Assembly: GCA_021772895.1 (NCBI GenBank)
Contig: JAJFLC010000001.1
Location: 1-64,000 of the forward strand
DNA from: Mariprofundaceae bacterium
GTDB lineage: Bacteria; Pseudomonadota; Zetaproteobacteria; Mariprofundales; Mariprofundaceae
DNA length: 64,000 nucleotides
Direction: 5' to 3'
In this document: positions 54,735 to 64,000 of the stretch, one piece after another
Layout of the letters: every line of letters starts with the position of its first letter
Position numbering within the stretch: the first letter of the stretch is position 1
Program-made: the position numbers and the translations under genes
The notes under the pieces: model-generated
Databases searched by the model: none
What the model was told of the DNA's origin: nothing
What the model saw: only the letters and a program-made list of their open reading frames with translations

Positions 54735-55589
54735 GTGGCATCTGCTAAGGAAATTAAAGGCCAGATCAAGGCCATTCAGAATACAAGCAAAATCACCAAA
54801 GCGATGGAGATGGTTGCTGCATCCAAGATGCGCAAAGCTCAGGATCGTGTGGTTGCTGCCCGTTCGTATGCTGAAGGTGTGAAGCAGGTTGTTGCCAACT
54901 TGATGCAGGCACATCCTGAATATCAACATCCGTTTGTGACTGAGCGTGAAAACGTGAAAAAGATGGGTGCGCTTGTTGTTACAACCGATAAAGGTCTTTG
55001 TGGCGGTTTGAATACAAACACCTTGAAAAAGGCTATTGGCATCCTTAAATCACAAGAAGTTGAAACAGAAGTTTATACCATTGGTCGTCGTGCAGGCGCG
55101 TTTCTGAAACGTTTTACTGATATTGCGGCTTCAGTTGAGAATGTTCCGGATTCGCCTGAAATTTCAGATATTCTGGGTGTGGTTGGCGTTGCGATGGAAC
55201 GTTATCTGAGTGGTGAAGTGGATGAGGTTCATCTGGTTTACAGTGAGTTTGAAAACACAATGACTCAGACACCTGTTTCGATACGCCTGCTTCCATGTTC
55301 GATTCCTGAGAATGCGACACATACTGGCTATTGGGATTATCTCTATGAGCCGGATAGTAAAGAAGTTATGGATGGCTTGCTTCGTCGTTATGTCGAATCG
55401 CTTGTGTTCCATAGTGTATTAGAAAACAAAGCGTGTGAGCAGTCTGCCCGTATGGTGGCGATGAAGGCTGCGACTGATAATGCTAAGGATATCGTTAAAG
55501 ATCTTAGCATTACGTATAACAAGGCACGTCAGGCAGCGATTACACAGGAGCTGGCAGAGATTTGTGCTGGTGCCGCAGCTGCCGGTTAA
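54735..55589 (+). CDS. atpG: F0F1 ATP synthase subunit gamma
   Basis: Gamma is the central rotor shaft. The 284-residue product begins with KEIKGQIKAIQNTSKITKAM and ends with the helical ARQAAITQELAEI that fits into the F1 core. GTG start, with AGGAG at the atpA stop. Normal length, no oddities. Confidence 0.96.
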   Translation: MASAKEIKGQIKAIQNTSKITKAMEMVAASKMRKAQDRVVAARSYAEGVKQVVANLMQAHPEYQHPFVTERENVKKMGALVVTTDKGLCGGLNTNTLKKAIGILKSQEVETEVYTIGRRAGAFLKRFTDIAASVENVPDSPEISDILGVVGVAMERYLSGEVDEVHLVYSEFENTMTQTPVSIRLLPCSIPENATHTGYWDYLYEPDSKEVMDGLLRRYVESLVFHSVLENKACEQSARMVAMKAATDNAKDIVKDLSITYNKARQAAITQELAEICAGAAAAG

Positions 55590-55604
55590 TAGTTTTATTT
55601 TTAG

Positions 55605-57007
<1,403 letters not shown>

Positions 57008-57008
<1 letters not shown>

Positions 57009-57427
57009 TGGCAACTTCTACAGTCAAAGTTTTGGTCGCTACAGCTGAACGCGAGGTTTATCGTGGTGAAGCAGAAATGCTGGTTGCTCCCGGTGTGGCG
57101 GGTGATCTTGGAATTTTGCCAAAACATGCACCACTGCTTTGTGCCCTGACTGCGGGTGAACTTAGAATCACTGTTGGCGCTGAAGAAGTGGATGAAGTGT
57201 TTGTTTCCGGTGGCTTCATGGAAGTTCAGCCGGATATGATCACGGTGTTGGCAGATTCTGCAGAGCGGGCTACTGATATTGATGAGGCCGCAGCACTGGC
57301 TGCTGAGCGTAAGGCTGAAGAAGTGCTCGCAGGCAAGCAGGATGATGTTGATTATGCTGTTGCTGAAGCGGAACTCTCTATGACAGCCGCTCGATTGGCC
57401 TGGTTGCGTAAAAAGAAAAAGCACTAA
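57008..57427 (+). CDS. atpC: F0F1 ATP synthase subunit epsilon
   Basis: Epsilon couples rotor to F1 and inhibits hydrolysis. The 139-residue protein has the N-terminal beta barrel (GVAGDLGILPKHAPLL) and a C-terminal helical pair ending in Lys-rich KKKKH. It is the last gene of the operon and is followed by a strong terminator. Confidence 0.95.
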
Positions 57428-57451
57428 AGCTTTTGCTTTAATTCTTTGCAA

Positions 57452-57476
57452 GGGTCGCACGTTGTGCGACCCTTTT
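57452..57476 (+). terminator. Rho-independent terminator of the atp operon
   Basis: GGGTCGCAC (57452-57460) and GTGCGACCC (57464-57472) form a perfect 9-bp GC-rich stem with a 3-base loop, followed by TTTT. It lies 25 bp after atpC and before glmU. Confidence 0.9.
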
Positions 57477-57511
57477 GCGTATTAGTTTCTGTGTTTACAG
57501 TTGGAGGGTAT

Positions 57512-58909
57512 ATGGCTCAACAGATGCATTATTCCGATCTTCAAGTATGTGTACTTGCTGCTGGTAAGGGCAAACGTATGCGTTCATCCAAACCCAAAGT
57601 TCTTCATCCTGTTTTGGGCCGAGCAATGATTGATTATTTATTACATACCGTTGAAATGCTGCGACCTAAAGGCCTTGCTGTTGTAACAGGACATGCATCA
57701 GAAATGGTGCAGGCGCATGTTGGCCAACCTCAGAACCTTGAATGGGTAATTCAGGATAAACAGTTGGGAACCGGGCATGCAGTCAAGCAGTGTGAGAATG
57801 TCATTCGTGATGTGCGTGATGTATTGATTGTATGTGGTGATACGCCGCTTTTAAGACATGAGACCCTGGCAGAACTTGTGGATGAACATCGGAAACGTGA
57901 TGCCATTGTTACGGTTTTGACTGCTGAACCAAAAAGTTCGACTGGATATGGCCGGGTTGTACGTGATAAAGAGGGTAAGGTTTCTTCAATCATTGAAGAG
58001 AAAGATGCGGATGAGGCTCAGCGTAATATTCGTGAAGTAAGCAGTGGAATTTATTGTGTACGCCATGATGTGTTGTTTGATCTGTTGCATAAAATTGGTA
58101 ACCGTAATGCTCAGGGCGAATATTATTTGCCGGATATCGTGCCGCTTGCACTACAGGATGGAAAATCTGTTGAAACGGTGCAAATGAAAGATGCTTATGA
58201 GATGTTGGGTGTAAACAATCGTGTTCAGCTGGCAGAGGTCGAAGCACTGATGCAGGAACGAATCATTTATGACTGGCAGATGGCTGGTGTCACCATTGAA
58301 AAGCCTGAAAGTGTGCGCATTGAAGCGGGTGTGAATATTGGTGTTGATACCGTGATTCAGGCGGGTTGTTATTTGCTTGGTTCAACCCGTATTGGAGATG
58401 CATGCAGGGTAGGCCCGAATGCTGTTTTGGTTGATGCATGGCTGGATGATTGTGTGAATGTATTTGCCTTTAGCCATATCCACAGTGCAAATGTTGGTTC
58501 GGAAGCAAAAATCGGCCCATTTGCGCGGCTTCGTCCCGGTGCAGAACTGGATGAAGAGGTTCACATTGGCAATTTTGTTGAAGTTAAAAAGTCGATTGTG
58601 AATCGTGGCAGTAAAATCAGTCATCTGAGTTATATCGGAGATTCTGAAATTGGCAGTGATTGTAATGTTGGAGCAGGAACGATTACCTGTAATTACGATG
58701 GTGCCAACAAACATAAAACAGTGATTGGTGATGATGTATTTGTGGGTTCTGATACAAAATTGATAGCGCCGGTTGAGGTTGGTTCAGGTGCAACGATTGG
58801 TGCGGGAAGTATTGTTACAAAGCGGGTTAAGGAGGGTGGTTTAACCCTTTCTGCACGTCCCGAGCAGCGCCATGTTGCAGATTGGCAACGGCCTAAAAAG
58901 AAAGAATAA
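57512..58909 (+). CDS. glmU: Bifunctional N-acetylglucosamine-1-phosphate uridyltransferase/acetyltransferase
   Basis: GlmU makes UDP-GlcNAc for cell wall and LPS. The 465-residue protein has the N-terminal pyrophosphorylase motif LAAGKGKRMRSSKPKVLH and a C-terminal left-handed beta-helix with hexapeptide repeats (VGAGTITCNYDG). ATG at 57512 (GGAGGG upstream) is chosen although the frame opens earlier. The stop shares one base with the glmS start, so the two wall-precursor enzymes are coupled. Confidence 0.96.
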   Translation: MAQQMHYSDLQVCVLAAGKGKRMRSSKPKVLHPVLGRAMIDYLLHTVEMLRPKGLAVVTGHASEMVQAHVGQPQNLEWVIQDKQLGTGHAVKQCENVIRDVRDVLIVCGDTPLLRHETLAELVDEHRKRDAIVTVLTAEPKSSTGYGRVVRDKEGKVSSIIEEKDADEAQRNIREVSSGIYCVRHDVLFDLLHKIGNRNAQGEYYLPDIVPLALQDGKSVETVQMKDAYEMLGVNNRVQLAEVEALMQERIIYDWQMAGVTIEKPESVRIEAGVNIGVDTVIQAGCYLLGSTRIGDACRVGPNAVLVDAWLDDCVNVFAFSHIHSANVGSEAKIGPFARLRPGAELDEEVHIGNFVEVKKSIVNRGSKISHLSYIGDSEIGSDCNVGAGTITCNYDGANKHKTVIGDDVFVGSDTKLIAPVEVGSGATIGAGSIVTKRVKEGGLTLSARPEQRHVADWQRPKKKE

Positions 58910-60738
58910 TGTGTGGTATTATTGGTGTGCTGTCTAATCAGGCAGTACAGGAACATTTATTGCGTGCGCTTAAAAATATGGAGTATCGGGGTTATGACAG
59001 TGCCGGTATCTGCATTGTCGAAGGTGAGCGTTTTCATTGTAAAAAACAAAAAGGAAAACTCAACAACCTGACTCAGTTGTTGGAAACATCACCTTTAACC
59101 GGGCTTGTGGGCATTGGGCATACACGTTGGGCGACCCATGGTGAGCCGACTGAGGTGAATGCGCATCCTCATTGCAGTGATCGTATTGCAGTGGTTCATA
59201 ATGGCATTATTGAAAATTACAAAATATTAAAAGATGAGTTGACTGAGGCCGGGGCGACATTTATGTCGCAGACAGACAGTGAGGTGATTCCCTGGTTGGT
59301 AGAATCACTATTGTCTCAGTGTGATAAACCTGAACTGGCATGGTTAAAAGTGCTGTCGAAACTTCATGGCGCTTATGCCATTGCGGCGTTGGATCGCATA
59401 CAGCCAGATAGAATCTGGTTTGCAAGAAAGGGAAGTCCGTTACTTTTGGCTCGAAATGAACACGCAATGTTTGTTGCATCCGATGCGTTGGCGGTTGCAG
59501 GTAATGCAGAAGAGGTACTTTACCTTGAAGAGGGTGAATGGGGCCATGTTACGCTTGATGGTGTGATGGTTTATGATGCAAATGGTCATGCTGTAAAAAC
59601 ACAATGGCAGCCGATGCCAGATTCTGTTGCAGAAGCGGAAAAAGGTGCTTTTGAACATTATATGCTCAAGGAGATTCATGAGCAGCCAGAGGTGATAGCC
59701 AAGATTATCGCCGCTTATGCAAAAGATGATGCCATTAAGTTTTCCGATGCTGAATTCATCAGCAATACACCCTTACCACAGCGCATTGTCATGGTTGCGT
59801 GTGGCACCTCTTACCATGCGGCGTTGACTGCACGATACTGGCTGGAGCGCTACCTTCAGATTTCAGTTGAAGTCGATGTTGCATCGGAATACCGCTACCG
59901 TGATCCAGTGATTGGCCCTGATACATGGTTGATTACGCTATCTCAATCAGGCGAAACAGCAGATACATTGGAAGCACTCCGTTTATTTAAACGAAAGACC
60001 CCGAACAACAAGGCATTGGCAATATGTAATGTACCACACTCATCGCTTGTGCGTGAGTCAGATGGATTGATTGAGTTACATGCCGGGCCGGAAATTGGCG
60101 TTGCATCAACCAAGGCGTTTACGGCGCAATTGACTGTGCTGGCACTGTTTTCACTCAAGCTTTCGCTACGGGCAAATGCGATGAGTGGTGATGATGCGAA
60201 GGGTCATCTGCATGCACTGCATCAGATTGTAGGACATATGATTTCACTGTTATCTGATGCCAAACATCTGGATGAACAGCTGACACCATTGTTTGAGGGT
60301 GTATATGGTTCGCTTTATCTCGGGCGGGGGCCATGTTATCCGCTTGCTTTGGAGGGAGCCTTAAAGTTGAAAGAGATTTCATACCTGCATGCTGAGGGTT
60401 ATGCCGCAGGTGAAATGAAACATGGGCCGATTGCGTTGATAGATAGCAATCTTCCAGTCATTGTGCTCGCGCTCAAGCAGTATCATCTGGAAAAGGTGAT
60501 TTCCAATCTGCATGAAGTGCAGGCACGTGGTGCAAAAGTTATATTGCTGACCGATATGGCCGATTCGGATATGCCGGATGATGTGGATGCAGTTGTTTCG
60601 ATTCCGACTGGAGATTACTTTACAGCACCGCTGTTGGCTGCCATTCCGCTACAACTTTTGGCCTATTATGTTGCTTGTTCGAAGGACACAGATGTGGATC
60701 AACCACGCAATCTTGCCAAGTCCGTGACAGTAGAATAA
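58909..60738 (+). CDS. glmS: Glucosamine-fructose-6-phosphate aminotransferase
   Basis: GlmS feeds glucosamine-6-phosphate into UDP-GlcNAc synthesis. The 609-residue enzyme has the N-terminal Cys nucleophile (CGIIGVLSN), the glutaminase signature HTRWATHGEP, two SIS domains (CGTSYHAAL, SQSGETADT) and the C terminus DVDQPRNLAKSVTVE. The DNA for that last stretch is the classical Tn7 attachment target, conserved here but with no Tn7-type end in the 95 bp downstream. Confidence 0.97.
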   Translation: MCGIIGVLSNQAVQEHLLRALKNMEYRGYDSAGICIVEGERFHCKKQKGKLNNLTQLLETSPLTGLVGIGHTRWATHGEPTEVNAHPHCSDRIAVVHNGIIENYKILKDELTEAGATFMSQTDSEVIPWLVESLLSQCDKPELAWLKVLSKLHGAYAIAALDRIQPDRIWFARKGSPLLLARNEHAMFVASDALAVAGNAEEVLYLEEGEWGHVTLDGVMVYDANGHAVKTQWQPMPDSVAEAEKGAFEHYMLKEIHEQPEVIAKIIAAYAKDDAIKFSDAEFISNTPLPQRIVMVACGTSYHAALTARYWLERYLQISVEVDVASEYRYRDPVIGPDTWLITLSQSGETADTLEALRLFKRKTPNNKALAICNVPHSSLVRESDGLIELHAGPEIGVASTKAFTAQLTVLALFSLKLSLRANAMSGDDAKGHLHALHQIVGHMISLLSDAKHLDEQLTPLFEGVYGSLYLGRGPCYPLALEGALKLKEISYLHAEGYAAGEMKHGPIALIDSNLPVIVLALKQYHLEKVISNLHEVQARGAKVILLTDMADSDMPDDVDAVVSIPTGDYFTAPLLAAIPLQLLAYYVACSKDTDVDQPRNLAKSVTVE

Positions 60739-60796
60739 CGCTGTAGAAAAACTAACACCGTACCTTTTTTAGGCACTTCATCATCATTCTCTGGAA

Positions 60797-60826
60797 GTCT
60801 GCACCTGTGGATGAATGAACTATAAT
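60797..60826 (+). promoter_or_regulatory. Probable promoter of the second F0 operon
   Basis: A perfect -10 hexamer TATAAT lies at 60821-60826, 18 bp before the first start codon. The -35 position (about 60797-60803, gtctgca) is weak. The preceding T-rich stretch after glmS (CTTTTTTAGG) could help end glmS transcription. Confidence 0.5.
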
Positions 60827-60843
60827 CATAACAGGTGATTGTT

Positions 60844-61077
60844 ATGACACATCTGAAGTCACAGGAAAGCTCTGCAGTCCACCAGTGGGCTGTTCGTATT
60901 GGGGTTGAAATTGTCGCCTCGACAGTGATCGGTCTGGGAATAGGCTATATGCTGGATAAATGGCTGGATACACGACCGCTGTTTCTTTTGTTATTTTTTC
61001 TTTTTGGAGCTGTGGCTGGTTTCCTTAATCTTTATCGTGTGATGCAGCTGGATCATCAGAAAAACAAGCGTGAATGA
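60844..61077 (+). CDS. AtpI/AtpZ-like ATP synthase assembly protein of the second F0 set
   Basis: The 77-residue protein has two membrane helices (about 16-36 and 46-65) with GLGIGYMLDKWLDTRPLFLLLFFLFGAVAG-type AtpI/AtpZ pattern between them. It differs from the atpI at 50474. ATG at 60844 with AGGTGA just upstream is chosen over the GTG at 60835. It overlaps the next start by 4 bp (ATGA) and is the first gene of the F1-less F0 operon. Confidence 0.8.
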   Translation: MTHLKSQESSAVHQWAVRIGVEIVASTVIGLGIGYMLDKWLDTRPLFLLLFFLFGAVAGFLNLYRVMQLDHQKNKRE

Positions 61078-61817
61078 CGATGGGAGAAGCACGATTTGAA
61101 CCACTCTCCCATTTTGAGGTCAGGCCTATACTTGAGCTAACGCTTTTTGGTATGGATATCTCCATTTCTAATTCAGTGTTATGGATATGGCTTTCGGTAT
61201 TTTCAGCATTGTTGTTTCTACTGTTTGCGAGCCGTAGAGGACTGTTTATTCCAGATAGGATGCAGGTGCTGCTGGAGATGCTTTATCTGCTCATTCGAAA
61301 CATGGTTGAAAAAAACATTGGAAAAGAAGGCATGGCCTATTTTCCGCTTTTGTTCACGTTGTTTGTATTTGTCCTGTTTTGTAATCTGATGGGGCTTGTT
61401 CCCGGCGGGTTTGCACCAACCTCGCAGATTATTGTGACCGGGTCTTTGGCGGTGACAGTGTTTATTTTTACAATAATCCTGAGGGTTGTCCGCCATAAAT
61501 GGGGTTTCTTCAGAGCTTTTGCACCGGAGGGTCTGCCGCCGATTTTGCTGTTACTTATGATCCCTGTGGAAATTATTTCCTTCATTGCCAGACCGATATC
61601 GTTAGCAGTACGTTTGTTTGCCAATATGACTGCCGGGCACACTGTGCTTGCTGTTATTGCGTTTTTCGGACTGGTTTCACCCTGGTTTGTAGCGTGGGCA
61701 CCCTTAGGTTTTTCGATTGTTTTCACCGCGATGGAAATTTTTATTGCTATAATACAAGCATACATCTTTACGATTCTGTCCTGTGTTTATATTGATGATG
61801 CATTGGCATATGAGTGA
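61074..61817 (+). CDS. Second ATP synthase subunit a, alphaproteobacterial type
   Basis: The 247-residue protein has the key Arg in ISLAVRLFANMTAGH and the mitochondrial/alpha-like N-terminal block SHFEVRPI and F-GMDISISNS. The GHTVLAVIA segment and length are those of alphaproteobacterial/mitochondrial subunit a, clearly unlike the subunit a at 50922 (LSFRLFGNMFAGE). It is coupled to the AtpI-like gene. With only c and one b-type gene after it, its F1 partner must come from elsewhere. Confidence 0.88.
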   Translation: MTMGEARFEPLSHFEVRPILELTLFGMDISISNSVLWIWLSVFSALLFLLFASRRGLFIPDRMQVLLEMLYLLIRNMVEKNIGKEGMAYFPLLFTLFVFVLFCNLMGLVPGGFAPTSQIIVTGSLAVTVFIFTIILRVVRHKWGFFRAFAPEGLPPILLLLMIPVEIISFIARPISLAVRLFANMTAGHTVLAVIAFFGLVSPWFVAWAPLGFSIVFTAMEIFIAIIQAYIFTILSCVYIDDALAYE

Positions 61818-61833
61818 GGTCGCTGGAGGTATT

Positions 61834-62061
61834 ATGGATTCAACAACATGGATTCCGGTTGGGATGGGGTTGGCTGCAGTGGGAATGATGGGTTCGGGAC
61901 TCGGGATAGGATATATTTTTGGCAAGATGATCGAAGCGGTTGCCAGACAACCCGAAGCTGAGCCGATTTTGGCCAAATATGCCTGGATAGGCTTCGCACT
62001 GGTGGAGACTATTGCACTTTATGCATTGGTTATTGCGTTTATCATTATGGGGCAGGGTTAA
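61834..62061 (+). CDS. Second ATP synthase subunit c
   Basis: The 75-residue hairpin has GSGLGIGYIFG in helix 1, the loop ARQPEAEP and the ion-binding Glu in ALVETIALYALVIAF. Start at ATG 61834 is set by GGAGGT immediately upstream; an upstream ATG in frame would add an implausible hydrophobic tail. The ET...Y pattern in helix 2 resembles sodium-type rings, but helix 1 lacks the Gln ligand, so proton use is more likely. It is unlike the c subunit at 51843. Confidence 0.9.
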   Translation: MDSTTWIPVGMGLAAVGMMGSGLGIGYIFGKMIEAVARQPEAEPILAKYAWIGFALVETIALYALVIAFIIMGQG

Positions 62062-62065
62062 ACTT

Positions 62066-62602
62066 TTGTCTCCAGTTTATGCGGCAGAAATCAAAGGTCT
62101 GCCACAATTTGACGTGACGCATTTCACCTCTGAGGTGTTTTGGACAGTGATCTCATTTCTTTTCCTTCTTTTTATTCTTCAGCGGTTTGTTTTACCAAGG
62201 ATCTATCGTGTGCTTGATCAAAGAGTTAGCAAAATTAGAGATGAGTTGTCTGAGGCAGAATTAATACGTGAAGAGAGTGTAATTGTATTGGAAACATACC
62301 AGTCTGAATTGAGAGGACTGGAGAATGAGGCGCAAAAAATATTGGAGGAGGCCCGTAGTAAGGCGGTCTGTTTTCATGATGATGCAATAAAAAAAATAGA
62401 AGCTGAACTGAAGCAGAAAAAATTACTTTTTAGAGGTGAAATGGAATTTGCCAAAGAACAGGCATTGGAAGAGGTGAGATCCCTTTCAGTTGAAATTGCT
62501 ATGGATGTCACAGAAAAATTGATGATAAACACACTGAATCAAAGTGATATAGAAAAAGAAGTTGAAAGCGCAATTAAGGAATTAAATGATCGCAAAAACT
62601 GA
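62066..62602 (+). CDS. Second ATP synthase b/b'-type subunit
   Basis: The 178-residue protein reads GLPQFDVTHFTSEVFWTVISFLFLLFI near its start, the signature of alphaproteobacterial b' subunits, then a long Glu/Lys-rich coiled coil. TTG at 62066 with AGGG 9 bp upstream fits; an ATG at 62012 would overlap the c gene by 50 bp. Alphaproteobacteria and chloroplasts have two different b-type subunits; here only this one follows. Confidence 0.8.
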   Translation: MSPVYAAEIKGLPQFDVTHFTSEVFWTVISFLFLLFILQRFVLPRIYRVLDQRVSKIRDELSEAELIREESVIVLETYQSELRGLENEAQKILEEARSKAVCFHDDAIKKIEAELKQKKLLFRGEMEFAKEQALEEVRSLSVEIAMDVTEKLMINTLNQSDIEKEVESAIKELNDRKN

Positions 62603-62644
62603 GCTTTTTGACATGTGAAGTTCAAATCTTTACGCTAACGAGGC

Positions 62645-63532
62645 GTGAGAATCAATGGAAAAACAAAGCTGTTTGGAATTATAGGCAATCCAATCGAACA
62701 TTCACTTTCGCCAGTGTTTCAGTCCCGCTTTTTAAAGCAAAGTGGCGTGGATGCAGTGTATGTTCCGTTCTGCGTGAAGGAGGATGATATTGAGTCCGCA
62801 ATTCGGGGGCTATGGGCATTAAATATTCAGGGCTTTAATGTGACAGTGCCTCATAAGGAGAGTGTCATTCCGTATGTTGAACTGGATGATAGCGCCAGAT
62901 TGATTGGAGCGGTGAATACTGTGACGCGCAGTGAATCCGGCTGGCAAGCAACCAATACCGATTGGATCGGCTTTGCAGCGGCGATGGATGCTGTTGGTGT
63001 TGATTCGAATGCGGGAAATGTTCTGATGTTTGGTGCTGGTGGAACTGCCAAAGCAGTTGTTCATGCTTTATCCCAACGGAAAGTTTCCAGACTGTATATT
63101 TGTAATCGTAGCCAGGATCGGGCTGAAGCGCTTGCGACAGATGCAAGAGCGCACTATCCTCATATGGATTGTGAAGTGGTTGAATGGAGAGCTGATGATG
63201 TTGAGGCGGCCAGTTTGAAATCAGGTGTGATTATTAATACAACCTCGATTGGTTTGAAAGGTGAGAGTGATTTCCCTTTTGTCTTGCCTGGTAAAGGTGC
63301 CGCGATTGATGCTGTATATCGCCCGGATGGAAATACTGTGTTTTGTAACACAGCACGGGCCAGTGGAAGGGTGAGTATTGATGGCCTGCCAATGTTGGTT
63401 GCCCAGGGAGCTGCATCATTTTCAACATGGCATGATGTGGACAGTCCGGATTACCTAGAGATATTGCGATGGACTGAAACACAGATTAATCGTTCGCCGG
63501 TGAGTTTGCCGGGTTGGGAGAGTGCCGCATGA
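62645..63532 (+). CDS. aroE: Shikimate dehydrogenase
   Basis: AroE reduces 3-dehydroshikimate in aromatic amino acid synthesis. The 295-residue protein shows GNPIEHSLSP, NVTVPHK with the catalytic Lys, NTDWIGF with the catalytic Asp, and the NADP Rossmann loop GAGGTAKAV. GTG start at 62645; the GAGG just before it is close, so the exact start is tentative. The stop overlaps the pilB start by 4 bp (ATGA). Confidence 0.93.
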   Translation: MRINGKTKLFGIIGNPIEHSLSPVFQSRFLKQSGVDAVYVPFCVKEDDIESAIRGLWALNIQGFNVTVPHKESVIPYVELDDSARLIGAVNTVTRSESGWQATNTDWIGFAAAMDAVGVDSNAGNVLMFGAGGTAKAVVHALSQRKVSRLYICNRSQDRAEALATDARAHYPHMDCEVVEWRADDVEAASLKSGVIINTTSIGLKGESDFPFVLPGKGAAIDAVYRPDGNTVFCNTARASGRVSIDGLPMLVAQGAASFSTWHDVDSPDYLEILRWTETQINRSPVSLPGWESAA

Positions 63533-64000
63533 AGCAGACACGTCTTGGGGATATTTTGCTGAGAAAGCAGGTTATTACCAAAGAGCAATTGGAAAATGTT
63601 CAGCGCGAAATGAAGTTGAATGGCGATACGCTAACGGCACAGCTGGTTAAACAGAATATTTTCACAGAAATTGACCTTGCAAAATTTATTGGGAAATCTT
63701 TTGGGCGACCGGTCATTGATCTGGATAAGGTTGAGATTGATCCGGAGATCACCAAGCTGTCGGTAGATGTCATGCGTAAAAATATGGCCATACCCATCCA
63801 GAGAAAAGGCAATGTGATTACACTTGCCGTGGCTGACCCTTATGACATCAACAGCCTGGATGAAATTGCCTTTATCAGTGGCAGTCAGGTTGATGTGGTC
63901 ATTGTTCCAGAGAGTCAGCTGCTTGTGAAGTTCGATGAAATGAGCGGATCCGCTCATGAGCTCGAAGATGTTATGGGTGAGCTTGGTGCCAATGATATGG
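63529..64000 (+). CDS. pilB: Type IV pilus assembly ATPase PilB, N-terminal part (cut by window end)
   Basis: Only about 157 residues are visible. They form the GspE/PilB N-terminal domain: LGDILLRKQVITKEQLENV, GRPVIDLD and VITLAVADPYDINSLDEI. This domain precedes the hexameric ATPase core that powers pilus extension. aroE-pilB overlap suggests cotranscription. The assignment to PilB rather than GspE rests on the N-terminal domain only. Confidence 0.8.
   Translation, partial: MKQTRLGDILLRKQVITKEQLENVQREMKLNGDTLTAQLVKQNIFTEIDLAKFIGKSFGRPVIDLDKVEIDPEITKLSVDVMRKNMAIPIQRKGNVITLAVADPYDINSLDEIAFISGSQVDVVIVPESQLLVKFDEMSGSAHELEDVMGELGANDM

Noticed and set aside
61834-62061. Sodium-specific c-ring in the second F0
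   Set aside because: Helix 2 has ET...Y, but the glutamine ligand of helix 1 is missing (GLGIGY), so sodium specificity cannot be supported.

Overview
The window reads as a chromosome segment of a Gram-negative proteobacterium with a ubiquinone-based respiratory chain. The supporting genes are ubiE-ubiJ-ubiB, the split class II ribonucleotide reductase nrdJa/nrdJb, an SAH riboswitch before ahcY, the gammaproteobacterial-style order atpIBEFHAGDC-glmU-glmS, and pilB. The mix of gamma-like and alpha-like traits (a second, alphaproteobacterial-type F0 set) and the HYR/thrombospondin-repeat proteins would fit a marine lineage such as the Zetaproteobacteria. That placement is inference, not something the sequence proves.

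Region 1 (1-15937) is a cluster of very large secreted repeat proteins. The first gene is cut by the window start. It carries HYR repeats, calcium-binding type-3 repeats, Ig-like domains, a Cys-rich hinge and a C-terminal lytic-transglycosylase-like domain. It overlaps by 4 bp with a membrane-anchored periplasmic protein. Next comes a partial duplicate of the big gene: its pre-C-terminal segment is copied at very high identity, then a frameshift, then a different C-terminal domain (M15/VanY-like peptidase). A second type-I membrane protein again overlaps by 4 bp. This is the layout of a polymorphic toxin with an orphan toxin/immunity cassette, both enzymes being aimed at peptidoglycan. A 2011-residue secreted beta-propeller/Ig protein follows.

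Region 2 (16341-40338) is a Tn7-like transposon of about 24 kb. tnsA-tnsB-tnsC-tniQ lie at the left end, a TnsE-like gene lies alone at the right end, and matching terminal inverted repeats and internal sites bound it. The cargo has three parts. The first is a NAD-linked operon (NrtR-like Nudix regulator, SPFH protein, NAD-kinase-like protein) with two operator palindromes laid over its promoter. The second is IS3-family debris. The third is a large defence locus: SspA-like cysteine desulfurase divergent from SspB(DUF4007)-SspC(ATPase)-SspD(PAPS-reductase-like), convergent with a five-gene operon of SF2 helicase, GHKL ATPase, PLD nuclease, DUF262 protein and Ser/Thr kinase. I read it as single-strand DNA phosphorothioation with an unusual effector module.

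Region 3 (40345-64000) is core chromosome: nrdJa/nrdJb under paired NrdR boxes, ubiE-ubiJ-ubiB, metK, SAH riboswitch-ahcY, a complete F1F0 ATP synthase operon, glmU-glmS, an F1-less second F0 operon (atpI-atpB-atpE-b'), aroE and the start of pilB. The transposon's right end sits 6 bp past the nrdJb stop codon, whereas the classical Tn7 target at the end of glmS is conserved but unoccupied here.
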